DNA of 54,909 nucleotides from Desulfofustis glycolicus DSM 9705 (GTDB lineage Bacteria; Desulfobacterota; Desulfobulbia; Desulfobulbales; Desulfocapsaceae), in NCBI RefSeq assembly GCF_900130015.1, contig NZ_FQXS01000029.1:1-54909 (forward strand). The letters are read 5' to 3'. This document shows positions 24,405 through 34,203 of the stretch, piece by piece. Position numbers and translations under genes: made by a program. Within the stretch, counting starts at the first letter, position 1, and every line of letters starts with the position of its first letter. The notes under the pieces were generated by a model, which worked only from the letters and a program-made list of their open reading frames with translations, was not told the origin of the DNA and did not search any database.

Positions 24405-26846
24405 ATGATCTGTCGATTATACAAGTGTCGGACCATTTTTTCTATTCTTTATTTGACTGGAGTCGTACTAACATCATTGTGGTTTTTCTTCGGTTCAAGA
24501 TCGCTCGACACTTTGATCCAGATTGAATATGGTATGCCACTGCCTCAGAAAGGGGTCGGGCAGTTGTTTTGGAGTGATGGTAGTGACGGCTATCGTGAAG
24601 ATTTGTCTGTCCGTTTTCCATTGACTACCGAGCAAGCTTATTATGCGGTTCAGATACCCGCACTTATCAAGCTAGATTCTGTTCGATTGGATCCAATTGA
24701 CGGTGACGAAATTGTTTTTATAAATAGCATTACAATACAAGAGAAATCCTCATCACCACAGCGATTCACTACAACGGATCAGCTTTTGAAAGTTTTGCTA
24801 CCGTTTAATGGAACGATTAAAATAGGTCTTGCTGATCACGGTTTGTACCTGTTGCCATTGACAAATGATCCGCAACTACTTGTAAATCTCGCTGTCCTTG
24901 ATAAAAATCCTTTGCTACCAAGTTCTTTGTTAGCAAAGTTGGTTATTACCTGCAGTCTTGGGGTGATAAGCTTGCTTTTTGTGACCATTGTTTTCAAATA
25001 TATTTTTCACGCTCAAAAAGGAACTACATTCTCACGTTTTATCCTAGTGGTCGAGGTGATCTGCAGCATTCTGGTGACGATTTTCGTTCTCACTTACTTA
25101 GGAACGTGGATCGCGAAGATGTCGACAAGTTCTTTGTGGACTGATGAGATCTATACCATTGAAAAGTTTTCCTCACAAGAACCGGTATCTTCTTTGACGG
25201 ATTACCATGCCGCCAACAACCATATTCTCTTCAACGTCTTTAACTCATTACTCCCGGGAAGTGCCTCGTTTGATCCATTTAGAGCGCGTATATTGTCTTT
25301 TCTTGCAGTAATATCATCCACCATCCTGTCCTTGGGTTTTTTTTTCCGGCGACAGTGGTTTGCCGCAGGGGCGCTAACGCTTGTTGCTTTAACTAACTCA
25401 TGGCCTCATCTGGTTTTGATGCTTGAGGCTAGAGGATACGGGCTAGTAGTTTTTTGGGGTGTGGTACTTTCTTATTCTGTGGTTTCGTATCTTTCAAAGG
25501 GAGGAATACCTGCTCTCTCTGGGGCAGTCGCAGCTGGTGTGCTTGGGACCATGACAATTCCGACTTTTGGCTTTTTTGCAATGCCTCTTCTTGTCTTGTT
25601 GGCTCTAAAAAGGCGTTGCAAGCTTGTCATTCTTGCTATCTTAGCTGGCTTCGGCTTTGTTGCGGCACTTTATCTTCCTCTTTTGCCTCAGCTACTTGAA
25701 ATTAAAGAAGGTTATTCAGATAAGTGGGGAGCAGAGTATTCTTCTGTGAAAGCGGTAGTATCAACTTTAACGGACTATCTTTTTCCTGAAGCTTCGATGA
25801 CGGTTATCCTTCTTGTTCTAATGAGTATTGCGATTATTGCATTTTTCCCTTGGTGGAAGCTGAACGGGCTTGAAACGGTCGAAAATTGGAAACCAATTTC
25901 CTATTCCATTATAATATTTTTCGCAATATGCCTAATTCTGGAAACACCCGCTGTGAGAACTACCGCCTTCATAGTTTTACCTATCACTATCATGTTACTA
26001 TCGGTTTTTAGTGTCATTGTAAATCTAAATATCTGGATAAGGTTCGGATGGGTTGTTGCTTTTACGGTACTAAGCATAATGATTTGTTATGATTATGTTT
26101 ATAAACATGAGATCTTGAATACTTATTACAGGCCAAAAGAAAACTGGAAAGGAACTGCTGATTTGATTCAAAATGTATTTTCTTCGGAAGATATCGTGAT
26201 ATTTAATAATTTTCGCACTAAATATTTACAAAAATATCTGCCTGATGATTATTTATTTGTTGAAGAATTTTCGTTACAAGATTATCAACTTGGTGCCTTG
26301 GTTGTTGTAGATAGTAATCCATGGAGCCCTGATCGTTTCGCAACTTCAGAATATTTCGAAGATAGCCTTTATTTCCGTGTTCCACAGGATCGGAGGGAAT
26401 ATCAGACCCTATTGTATCGAGTACCGAATCTTTCCAAGTTTACTATTCTTAATGTTTTCGTCGATAATGGAAGCATAGGATGTGCTGGTAGTATTGGCCT
26501 TGATGAATTAAATAGATGTCGTAACTATATAGACAAACAGTGGGTAGAAATTGTTTTTCGCCAAAATGAACCAGTATATTCATTTAACTTAACAACAATT
26601 GGTATGACTGCTGATAGCATAACTGAAGTTAGCGTGGCACAAGAGAAAGGAGGGTGGCAGGAACTTCCAGCGAAAAGCATAGTTTCTTATTTCCAAGAAG
26701 GGCGTCCTTGGGCAAGGCACCATAATAATGCTTCTTTAATATCTATATCACTAAATGGTATTAAGAATATCTCCCGTTTGAGATTTGCTATCAAGCCGAT
26801 AGATGTCGAACAGACTTCGCATATTTCTTCTATGTGGTTTCAATAA
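24405..26846 (+). CDS. Multi-pass membrane glycosyltransferase-like protein (GT39/GT-C type)
   Basis: The about 813-residue protein has an N-terminal anchor and a first extracytoplasmic domain of about 130 residues. It then has some ten hydrophobic segments and a C-terminal soluble domain of about 250 residues. The SLWTDEIYTIEKF motif after a membrane segment is the acidic loop motif seen in GT-C/GT39-like enzymes that use polyprenyl-linked sugars. Such proteins transfer sugars on the periplasmic side. ATG 24405 has GGAG ten bases upstream; ATG 24396 is in frame. The gene is clearly AT-richer than its neighbours, suggesting transfer. Donor and acceptor are unknown. Confidence 0.68.
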   Translation: MICRLYKCRTIFSILYLTGVVLTSLWFFFGSRSLDTLIQIEYGMPLPQKGVGQLFWSDGSDGYREDLSVRFPLTTEQAYYAVQIPALIKLDSVRLDPIDGDEIVFINSITIQEKSSSPQRFTTTDQLLKVLLPFNGTIKIGLADHGLYLLPLTNDPQLLVNLAVLDKNPLLPSSLLAKLVITCSLGVISLLFVTIVFKYIFHAQKGTTFSRFILVVEVICSILVTIFVLTYLGTWIAKMSTSSLWTDEIYTIEKFSSQEPVSSLTDYHAANNHILFNVFNSLLPGSASFDPFRARILSFLAVISSTILSLGFFFRRQWFAAGALTLVALTNSWPHLVLMLEARGYGLVVFWGVVLSYSVVSYLSKGGIPALSGAVAAGVLGTMTIPTFGFFAMPLLVLLALKRRCKLVILAILAGFGFVAALYLPLLPQLLEIKEGYSDKWGAEYSSVKAVVSTLTDYLFPEASMTVILLVLMSIAIIAFFPWWKLNGLETVENWKPISYSIIIFFAICLILETPAVRTTAFIVLPITIMLLSVFSVIVNLNIWIRFGWVVAFTVLSIMICYDYVYKHEILNTYYRPKENWKGTADLIQNVFSSEDIVIFNNFRTKYLQKYLPDDYLFVEEFSLQDYQLGALVVVDSNPWSPDRFATSEYFEDSLYFRVPQDRREYQTLLYRVPNLSKFTILNVFVDNGSIGCAGSIGLDELNRCRNYIDKQWVEIVFRQNEPVYSFNLTTIGMTADSITEVSVAQEKGGWQELPAKSIVSYFQEGRPWARHHNNASLISISLNGIKNISRLRFAIKPIDVEQTSHISSMWFQ

Positions 26847-27132
26847 AATCGCTTTTCGAAGAAATGAACCTGTGTAGTAGCCAAAAGGTAAATTTTGCTG
26901 TGTAGAATTAAAATGGCGCTGACATGTAGAGTATTTTAATTTTCTTGGTGTCAAACGAATAAGATTCGTTGCTTGCTTGATGGCCTATCCTCTGCTTTTA
27001 ATCGGAAAGAGCTGGATAGACGCTTTTTAAATCAGAAAAAATCTACAATCATGAGCTGAAGTTTTTAAAAAAAATCTCGGCTACCAGTCAATCTTGCCAT
27101 ACCAATATCTGTTTTTAAGGATAAATTAGACC

Positions 27133-28122
27133 ATGAAATCAACCATTCTAGTTACCGGTGGGGCGGGGTATATCGGGAGTCACACATGCAAGGCGTTGCG
27201 AGATAGTGATTGTTTGCCGGTCGCCTATGACAATTTGGTATATGGGCACAGAGAAGCTGCCCAATGGGGTCCGCTGGAATACGGGGACATCCTCGACCAC
27301 GCCAGGCTGGACCAGGTGTTTCGTTTGTATCAGCCTGAGGCAGTGATCCATTTCGCAGCCTATGCCTATGTCGGTGAGTCGGTAGTTGATCCGGGCAAAT
27401 ACTATCAGAATAATGTGGCGGGAACGATCAATCTCTTGGAATCGATGCGCCGGCATGGGTGCCGGATGATTATTTTCTCAAGCACATGTGCTTCGTTCGG
27501 TTTGCCCAAGATGATACCGATTGGTGAAACAGCGGAGCAGAATCCCATCAACCCCTATGGTAGAAGCAAACTGATGATCGAACAGATCCTCAAGGATTAC
27601 GACGGCGCCTATGGCATCAGGCATATCGCACTTCGCTATTTTAACGCTGCCGGTGCTGATCCGGAAGGTGTAGTTGGAGAGGATCATGAGCCGGAAACCC
27701 ATCTCATTCCCCTTGTCATCGATGCGGCCTTGGGGCGGCGGGAATGTATTGAAATATTCGGGACGGATTATCCCACTCCGGATGGTACGGCCATTCGCGA
27801 TTATGTCCATGTGACTGATCTTGCCGATGCTCATGTGCGGGCCGTGGATAAATTGCGACGAGACGGTTCCAGCGACCAGTTCAACCTCGGCACGGGAACT
27901 GGAACATCAGTCAGACAGATTATCCAGAGTGTTGAAACCATAAGCAGGTGTACGGTACCTGTACGCGAAGGACATAGGCGGCCGGGTGATCCACCGGAAC
28001 TCGTAGCCGATCCACGTAAGGCGCTGCAGTTCCTCGATTGGCGGCCCCGCTTTTCAGAGCTGGAGACGATTGTTGGGACGGCGTTTCGCTGGCATGAGGG
28101 CGGCGGCTTCCGAGGTGCTTGA
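27133..28122 (+). CDS. galE: UDP-glucose 4-epimerase
   Basis: The 329-residue short-chain dehydrogenase-type enzyme interconverts UDP-glucose and UDP-galactose with bound NAD. It has the NAD-binding TGGAGYIGSHT (8-18), HFAAYAYVGESV, the active-site serine region FSSTCASFG and the catalytic YGRSK. NLGTGTGTSV and the RRPGDPPELVADP C-terminal signature are typical for GalE. Length is standard. It supplies UDP-Gal or UDP-GalNAc for the surrounding glycan genes. The 286 bases upstream are AT-rich and show no gene. Confidence 0.92.
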   Translation: MKSTILVTGGAGYIGSHTCKALRDSDCLPVAYDNLVYGHREAAQWGPLEYGDILDHARLDQVFRLYQPEAVIHFAAYAYVGESVVDPGKYYQNNVAGTINLLESMRRHGCRMIIFSSTCASFGLPKMIPIGETAEQNPINPYGRSKLMIEQILKDYDGAYGIRHIALRYFNAAGADPEGVVGEDHEPETHLIPLVIDAALGRRECIEIFGTDYPTPDGTAIRDYVHVTDLADAHVRAVDKLRRDGSSDQFNLGTGTGTSVRQIIQSVETISRCTVPVREGHRRPGDPPELVADPRKALQFLDWRPRFSELETIVGTAFRWHEGGGFRGA

Positions 28123-28247
28123 TGAGCGTGATTGGTTACGGTTCATGCATTATTTTCTCAGGACTATGAAACTCTAAACTTCAGTATACTATTAATATAA
28201 ATTTCTAAATCCGAACTGGTCCGTCATAAGTAAAATTACTTGGACGC

Positions 28248-28958
28248 CTACAAACCATACTTTATAATGCAGCGAAGAGCGCTTAAACCGTCTCGCCAGC
28301 TGATCTTTTTTCCCTCCTGATACGTACGCCCGCTGTATGAAATTCCAACCTCGTAAATCCTGCAATTAAGTTTGGCTATTTTTGCGGTTACTTCCGGTTC
28401 AAAACCGAACCTATCTTCTTCAATCTTGATCTGATCGAGAATATTCTTCCGAAAAACTTTATAGCAGGTCTCCATGTCCGTTAGGTTTAAATTAGTAAAC
28501 ATATTGGAAAGTAAGGTCAGAAATTTATTGCCAAGCATATGCCAGAAATATAACACACGATGGGCACCAGATCCGACAAACCTAGAACCAAAAACGACAT
28601 CTGCCTTCAGGTTTAAGATCGGTTCTAGCAACTTTGGATACTCAGTAGGGTCGTACTCTAGATCGGCATCCTGTATCAGTACAATGTCGCCAGTTGCGAC
28701 TTCAAAGCCAGAACGAAGAGCGGCCCCTTTTCCCAAATTGACCTTGTGGTATACTTTCAACAAGTTGGAATCTAGCAGTTCAGACTCTATCAGTTCTCTA
28801 GTGCCATCCGTTGAACAATCATCAACAAGTATTATCTCTTTTTTTAAGGAAATGTTAACTGCCTGAACTTGTTTAACAAGCATTAGCAGGGTTTCCCTCT
28901 CATTGAACACAGGGATAACTATTGAGACTTTGGAAAATTTTGTTGTATCAGTATCCAT
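28248..28958 (-). CDS. Glycosyltransferase family 2 protein (DPM1/polyprenyl-phosphate type)
   Basis: The 236-residue GT-A enzyme has [45 protein letters not shown] and [10 protein letters not shown] (DxD), the standard blocks of polyprenyl-phosphate mannosyl/glucosyltransferases. No C-terminal membrane segments follow, as in the short DPM1 form. It could charge a lipid carrier for the GT39-like enzyme upstream, an inference from family pairing. ATG 28958 is chosen over in-frame 29033 because the extra residues are unrelated. It is convergent with galE and AT-richer than it. Confidence 0.85.
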   Translation of the reverse strand: MDTDTTKFSKVSIVIPVFNERETLLMLVKQVQAVNISLKKEIILVDDCSTDGTRELIESELLDSNLLKVYHKVNLGKGAALRSGFEVATGDIVLIQDADLEYDPTEYPKLLEPILNLKADVVFGSRFVGSGAHRVLYFWHMLGNKFLTLLSNMFTNLNLTDMETCYKVFRKNILDQIKIEEDRFGFEPEVTAKIAKLNCRIYEVGISYSGRTYQEGKKISWRDGLSALRCIIKYGL

Positions 28959-29109
28959 AACTTTTATTTTAATTGCTGTAAAAGGCACTATGCCTGTGCC
29001 AACTTGTTTTAGGAGGCCTATCATAAGGTGCACATTCCGGAACTATCCAGCATTGGTCTCCTTTCTTTGGACGAACACCATAATCTGGGTCTTTTTCGAC
29101 TTCTATCGT

Positions 29110-30958
29110 ATGTTCCAAGTATAGGGCAGTCGAAGTTGACTCTCAACACGCAGGAATTATTTCGCTTTTCTCCTATCGGGCAGCTTTTTCCTGCTGGCTG
29201 CACGGCCGCCATTTCGCGGCAGAGCGCTTGGCGGCGTGATCGCCAGCGCCGAGAACAACCGGGTCAGACTCGGCCTCGGTTTCGGTACACTGAGCAGGCC
29301 GCCGGTCTGCCGGCCGTCGATCTCATGTTCCATCGCGCATAAAGTTGACAATTTTTTCAGCCCCTCCTCAACCGTCACATCCAGATCCCGCCAGGCCGCC
29401 GCCAGCTTCCGGCGGACCAAATACGCCAGCATGACCACAAAGATATGACCTCTTGTACGCGATTCCTTGCGCACATAGATTGGCCGAACTTCCAGGTGGC
29501 CGGTTGTGCAGGTCCGAAACGCGTGCTCAACCTGAATCAGGTCCTTGTAGCGATCATGCACGGTTTTCGTCGGGGCATGTTCGGCAGGAAGATCGGTTCT
29601 TAGAACATAACAATCATCCAGTTCCTGTACTTCGGCCAAATAGGCTTCGTCAATCTCTACGGTGATCGTGCGATTCGTACAGGTAGTTTTCAGGAAATCA
29701 CCGACCTTCAGTTTGCTCTCTTTATCCCATACCTTCTGTGTGACCTTGTAGAAATCAGCTCGCGAGTGCTCGGCCAGATAGCGGTTTTGTTCAGCGGCCA
29801 ACGCCTGGACGGCAGAAATTTTCCGGGCGCGTGACGCTGCCACCTCAGCAGCTCGAATCGGGTTGCGCCGCAGGATGTAGCGCACTCCATTCTGTTCCAC
29901 CTCACACTGTTCGCTATCGAACAGGCCCAGCTGCAAAGCACCGCTTTTCAGCATGGCCCGGATCTGCGGCTTGGTGATTGCCGTGATGTAGTAAAAACCG
30001 GCTTCTTTCAGCCCCTCGATTTGGACGCTTTTGATCATCCCCCGATCGCCGACCATGGTCACCCGCTGGCAACCGAATTCCCGGGCGGTCTTCTCGATCT
30101 GGGCGCCAAAGGTTTTGAGGTCGGTGGTGTTGCCCTTAAAGACACGGACCGACACCGGGGTGCTGTCATCACCGCACAGCAGGCCGACCACAATCTGTTT
30201 CTTACCCCGCTTATTGTCCCGGTTGTAGCCCCAGTCACCGAGTTCATTCTGGTCGCCTTCCAGGTAACTGGAGGTGACATCATAAAGAAACAGGGTGGGC
30301 GCTTGATCTCCGAAGGTTTTCTTGAACAGTTTCTGTTCTATGTTGTCCTGCTGCTCGCAGAGCCAGTCCAGGGCCTGGTAAAGATCATCTTCGGTAAACG
30401 AATCAACGCCGAGCAACTCGCACACCGCGTGTTCATCGGCAAGGCGCACGGCACTCAGCCGTGATCCTTGCTCGATCAGTCGGGCCATGATCAGCCACAG
30501 GCAAAGCTGGCCATGTCGCGACGAGCCGATAATTTTATCAAGTCCCAGCTCCCGGCAGAGGTGGAGCAAAACCCACACGGCGCCAACCGAGCGACCCTGT
30601 TTTTGTTTGACACTGCCGCCCAACAGGTGTTCCAATTCGTCCGGACTGTCTTTGTGTTTCAGGGCAAGATCGATGGTTTTGATCACCGCTTCGGGGTATT
30701 TGGTCAGGTTGAGCAGGGTTCGTTTCTTGACCTTGGAGCCCGTTTCTCCGCGCTCACGGTATGATTCGCGGAGCAGGATCTGGGTGTAGACCTTACCGCC
30801 TTGCCTGGATTTGACTCGCTCGATATACATGATGGCTACTTAATACCATATATGCATATCAATATAATATATGAACATTGATGGCTACGATATCGAAACG
30901 GAAATCTTCTAATTTGAACGGAAAATCAAGATTTTGCTACAATTTCAGTATGGAACAT
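29110..30958 (-). mobile_element. IS1634-family insertion sequence
   Basis: An intact-looking transposase gene is bracketed by short inverted ends. ATGTTCCA at 29110-29117 matches, as reverse complement, TGGAACAT at 30951-30958, with weaker similarity inward. That gives an element of about 1849 bp. I see no convincing target duplication at these limits, so the exact ends are tentative. It sits between the glycan region and the core genes beginning with the WYL regulator. Confidence 0.6.
29157..30830 (-). CDS. IS1634-family transposase
   Basis: The 557-residue DDE transposase of the IS4-related group has an N-terminal domain starting MYIERVKSRQGGKVYTQI. Catalytic blocks are FLYDVTSSYLEGD (first Asp), VTMVGDRGMIKS (second Asp) and the YKDLIQVEHAFRTCTT region carrying the Y-(2)-R-(3)-E-(6)-K-like signature. 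RGHIFVVMLAYLV near the C-terminus is common to the IS1634 family. Length is normal and no frameshift is visible, so it may be active. Confidence 0.9.
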   Translation of the reverse strand: MYIERVKSRQGGKVYTQILLRESYRERGETGSKVKKRTLLNLTKYPEAVIKTIDLALKHKDSPDELEHLLGGSVKQKQGRSVGAVWVLLHLCRELGLDKIIGSSRHGQLCLWLIMARLIEQGSRLSAVRLADEHAVCELLGVDSFTEDDLYQALDWLCEQQDNIEQKLFKKTFGDQAPTLFLYDVTSSYLEGDQNELGDWGYNRDNKRGKKQIVVGLLCGDDSTPVSVRVFKGNTTDLKTFGAQIEKTAREFGCQRVTMVGDRGMIKSVQIEGLKEAGFYYITAITKPQIRAMLKSGALQLGLFDSEQCEVEQNGVRYILRRNPIRAAEVAASRARKISAVQALAAEQNRYLAEHSRADFYKVTQKVWDKESKLKVGDFLKTTCTNRTITVEIDEAYLAEVQELDDCYVLRTDLPAEHAPTKTVHDRYKDLIQVEHAFRTCTTGHLEVRPIYVRKESRTRGHIFVVMLAYLVRRKLAAAWRDLDVTVEEGLKKLSTLCAMEHEIDGRQTGGLLSVPKPRPSLTRLFSALAITPPSALPRNGGRAASRKKLPDRRKAK

Positions 30959-31030
30959 CCGTTTCAATCTGTCGGGTTGGCTGTTGAGGTCGAATATGGG
31001 CGCGGTATCGCTAAAACTGGAAGTGTCGGG

Positions 31031-31963
31031 CTAGCTCCGGTAGCTGTCGGTGAGTTTGGCGATTTCCGTTTCGACGCGGTGCCGTAACTCGAGCGGGCCG
31101 AGGACTTTGGCTTGGGCGCCGTATTGCAGGACCTTCATCATGATTTCACGGTTGTCGCTTACCGGCAGTCTCATAATGATGCCGTCGGTGGAGGATTCGA
31201 TCTCTTGCTCACGATGCCAATACTGATTTTTAACGAGTTCCGCGGCCTCGCCGGTGAAGAGGATTTCAGCCCGGTACCGAAGGGGTCCTTTGAAGATACC
31301 GAAGGAACGGTCCAGATCTTTGTCCGCCGTGCTGGCTGAGTGCACTGCCCTGGCGCCGACTGCGGCCTTTTTGATCCGGGCCAGATGGAAGATCCTGGTC
31401 TCTTCGCGCAAGGTGCACCAGGCGGCCAGATACCAGCGGCCCTGGTAATTGATCAGTTTCAGCGGTTCAACGATACGCTCGGTTTGTTTGTGTTTCAGCG
31501 TAGAGTAAGTCAGTTCCAGTCGGCGCCGCTTAACGATGGCTTCAATAATGGTGTCGAAGACTTCCGGGGTCGGATACTCCACCTCGATCCATTCGCAGTG
31601 GATACTATCAGTAATCGGGGTGCCGCCGGTAGCGACCATCGAGGTCAGCCGCTTTTCCAGCTGGCGGATTTCAGGTAACTCGCCCAGTCCGGTTTCGGTT
31701 GCAAGTTTGTTGAGCATGCCGAGAAGGAAGACGATCCGAGCGCTATTCTCGAACGGCAGGTTGAAGGCGGCATCGCTGTAGTAAAACCCGTTTTTCCGCT
31801 GGTCGTAGGTCAGCGGGGCCAGCAGGCGGTCGCGCAGGTAGGCGATGTCGCGGCGTGCAGTGGGCTGGGAGATCTCGAATTCCCGCATCAGAGTGCGGGC
31901 ATTGGGGTAGCGGTTGCGGGTCAGTTCGTTGTGGAAGAAATAGATCCGTTCGAGAAGGCTCAT
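31031..31963 (-). CDS. WYL-domain transcriptional regulator with N-terminal HTH
   Basis: The 310-residue protein has an N-terminal winged helix (about 1-60: MREFEISQPTARRDIAYL) of the DeoR/HTH_11 kind. A WYL domain (about 135-220) has the LTYSTLKHKQTERIVEPLKL and GRWYLAAWCTLREETRIFHL motifs, followed by a WCX-like C-terminal part. Such proteins are ligand- or nucleotide-sensing regulators. It is the most distal gene of the minus-strand run and starts 27 bases after the rpoN stop. Its targets are unknown. Confidence 0.85.
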   Translation of the reverse strand: MSLLERIYFFHNELTRNRYPNARTLMREFEISQPTARRDIAYLRDRLLAPLTYDQRKNGFYYSDAAFNLPFENSARIVFLLGMLNKLATETGLGELPEIRQLEKRLTSMVATGGTPITDSIHCEWIEVEYPTPEVFDTIIEAIVKRRRLELTYSTLKHKQTERIVEPLKLINYQGRWYLAAWCTLREETRIFHLARIKKAAVGARAVHSASTADKDLDRSFGIFKGPLRYRAEILFTGEAAELVKNQYWHREQEIESSTDGIIMRLPVSDNREIMMKVLQYGAQAKVLGPLELRHRVETEIAKLTDSYRS

Positions 31964-31990
31964 TATTGCTGGAGATCGGCGCCGATTGGA

Positions 31991-33454
31991 TCAATTGGTC
32001 TGCCGGCGGTGCTTGACCGGCGGGATTTTCATCTGCTCACGGTACTTGGCCACGGTGCGCCGGGCCAGTTGGATATTCCGGTCGGCGAGCAGTTCGGCGA
32101 TGGCGCTGTCGGAGAGCGGCTTGGTCTTGTCTTCTTCCTGGATCATTTGACGGATGCGGGTCTTGATCGACTCGGCGGCCAGCGCGTCGCCGCCTTCGCG
32201 GGGGATGGCGGTGGAGAAGAAGTACTTGAGTTCGATGATGCCCTGCGGGGTGTGGGCGTACTTGTTGGAGGTGACCCGGCTGATGGTCGACTCGTGCATG
32301 CCGATGTCTTCAGCGACGTCGCGCAGGATCAGCGGCTTGAGAGCGGCCGGTCCGTTATCGAAGAAGTCATGCTGGAAACGCAGGATCGACTCCATGACCC
32401 GGTAGATGGTGCGCTGCCGCTGGTGGATGGAGCGGATGAACCACTCGGCGCTCTTTACCTTGTCGGCGATATAGGTTTTTGATTCCTTGGTGGTCGTCGG
32501 CGTGGTGGCTTGCAGCAGGTCCTGGTAGTAGCTCGATACTTTGAGTTTCGGCAGGTCGTCGTCGTTGAGTTTGATGACATACTCGCCGTCGATTTTTTCC
32601 ACGTAGACATCGGGGACGATGTAATTGGTGGCCTCCTCGGCATAGGGCAGACCGGGAAAGGGGGTCAGGTTGGCGGTGATGAAGTTGATCGCCTCGACGA
32701 TTTCCGATTTTTTTCGGCCGGTCAGCCGGGAGAGCATCTTGTAGTTGCGGGTTTCCAGCAGGTTGAGATGATCGGTGACGATCTGGGCGGCCAGCGATTT
32801 ACCCATGTTGATTCGTTCGAGCTGCAGTTTCAGCGACTCGCTGACGTTTCGTGCGGCGATGCCGGGCGGGTCGAGTTCCTGTACCACTTCCAGCAGGTAG
32901 TCCGCCTCGTCGAAGGTGCAGTTGGTGTTTTCAATGATATCTTCGAGGGTGGTTTCCAGGAAGCCGTAACGATTGAGGTTGCCGACGATATACAGGGCGA
33001 TCTCCCATTCCCGCTCGTCCAGTTCGCTGTGGGCCAGCTGCCACTGCAGATAGGCGGAGAGTCCCGGCTTTTCGGAGATGAAGTCGAACTGACTGGGGGC
33101 GTCCGCCGGCGGGGTCTCTTTGGAAAAGGAGAAATTCGAATCGAAATTGTTGGCGTATTCTTCCCAATTGGTGTCGGGCAGGGCATCGGAGGCGGCTAAC
33201 AGGGGGGTGAAGTCGGTTTCCGGTGCGTTGGTCCGGTCCGGTTCCGCGGTGGTGCTCAGGCTATATGACGGCTCGTCCTGGCCGTCTTCCGCCGACGTTT
33301 CGATTTCCAGGGCCGGGTTCTGCTCAATTTCCGCCTGCAGGGCGGTGGACAGGTCGAGGCGGTTGAGCTGCAGGAGCTTGATGGCCTGGCGCAACTGGGG
33401 CGTCATCACCAGTTTCTGGGCCAGTTTCAGTTGCTGTCTGAGTTCAAGTGCCAT
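31991..33454 (-). CDS. rpoN: RNA polymerase sigma-54 factor
   Basis: The 487-residue sigma factor has region I QKLVMTPQLRQAIKLLQLNR (activator-interacting), an acidic region II, a core-binding domain, a helix-turn-helix (about 375-400: MHESTISRVTSNK) and the RpoN box ARRTVAKYRE near the C-terminus. It directs RNA polymerase to -24/-12 promoters and needs an AAA+ activator. It is preceded by lptB with 17 bases between, a conserved proteobacterial order. The hpf and ptsN genes that often follow rpoN are not present. Confidence 0.95.
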   Translation of the reverse strand: MALELRQQLKLAQKLVMTPQLRQAIKLLQLNRLDLSTALQAEIEQNPALEIETSAEDGQDEPSYSLSTTAEPDRTNAPETDFTPLLAASDALPDTNWEEYANNFDSNFSFSKETPPADAPSQFDFISEKPGLSAYLQWQLAHSELDEREWEIALYIVGNLNRYGFLETTLEDIIENTNCTFDEADYLLEVVQELDPPGIAARNVSESLKLQLERINMGKSLAAQIVTDHLNLLETRNYKMLSRLTGRKKSEIVEAINFITANLTPFPGLPYAEEATNYIVPDVYVEKIDGEYVIKLNDDDLPKLKVSSYYQDLLQATTPTTTKESKTYIADKVKSAEWFIRSIHQRQRTIYRVMESILRFQHDFFDNGPAALKPLILRDVAEDIGMHESTISRVTSNKYAHTPQGIIELKYFFSTAIPREGGDALAAESIKTRIRQMIQEEDKTKPLSDSAIAELLADRNIQLARRTVAKYREQMKIPPVKHRRQTN

Positions 33455-33471
33455 GGATGGTGACCGATCGA

Positions 33472-34194
33472 TTACATGGTGAAGTTTTCGCCGAGATACA
33501 TCTTCCTGGCCACTTCGCTCTCGATGATATCGTTGGCGACGCCGCTGGTCAGGATCGAGCCGTTGTTGACGATGTAGGCGAAATCGCAGACCTGAAGGGT
33601 CTCCCGGACGTTATGATCGGAGATCAACACGCCGAGACCGCGCACCTTCAGGGTGCGGATGATTTTCTGCAACTCGCCGACGGCCAGCGGGTCGATGCCG
33701 GCGAACGGCTCATCGAGCAGGATGAAGCGCGGCCTGGTGGCCAGGGCCCGCATGATCTCCACCCGCCGCCGCTCCCCGCCGGACAGGGCGTGGCCCTTGT
33801 TGGTGCGCAGGTACTCGATTTTCAGCTCGGCCAGCAATTCGTTGATGCGGTTGTTGATCTCGTTGGTGGTCAACCCGAGCGGTTCGAGTACGATGCGGAT
33901 GTTCTCCTCGACGGTCAGCTTTTTAAAGACCGACGGCTCTTGGGCCAGATAGGTGATGCCCTTCAGGGCCCGGCGATGGATCGGCAGGTTGGTGATCACT
34001 TCGCCATCGAGCAGAACGTTGCCGTTGTTGGGTTTGATGAAGCCGGCGATCGAGTAGAAGGTGGTGGTCTTGCCAGCGCCATTGGGACCGAGCAGGCCGA
34101 CCACCGCGCCGGTGTTGACCTGCAGGCTCACCCCGTCGACAACGGTGCGAGGGCCGTAGCGCTTGACCAGATTTTTCGTTTCCAGCAGGGACAT
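33472..34194 (-). CDS. lptB: LPS export ABC transporter ATP-binding protein
   Basis: The 240-residue ATPase of the Lpt machine powers extraction of lipopolysaccharide from the inner membrane. It has Walker A GPNGAGKTT (about 36-44), Q-loop YLAQEPSVFKKLTVEENI, signature LSGGERRRVEIMRAL, Walker B FILLDEPFAGIDP and H-loop LISDHNVRETL, all as in LptB. It is ten bases downstream of lptA and upstream of rpoN. The LptFG permease is outside the window. Confidence 0.95.
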   Translation of the reverse strand: MSLLETKNLVKRYGPRTVVDGVSLQVNTGAVVGLLGPNGAGKTTTFYSIAGFIKPNNGNVLLDGEVITNLPIHRRALKGITYLAQEPSVFKKLTVEENIRIVLEPLGLTTNEINNRINELLAELKIEYLRTNKGHALSGGERRRVEIMRALATRPRFILLDEPFAGIDPLAVGELQKIIRTLKVRGLGVLISDHNVRETLQVCDFAYIVNNGSILTSGVANDIIESEVARKMYLGENFTM

Positions 34195-34203
34195 GATGGG
34201 CCT

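Noticed and set aside
29101-30964. Target-site duplication of the IS1634 element
   Set aside because: Bases flanking the inverted ATGTTCCA ends do not match on the two sides.
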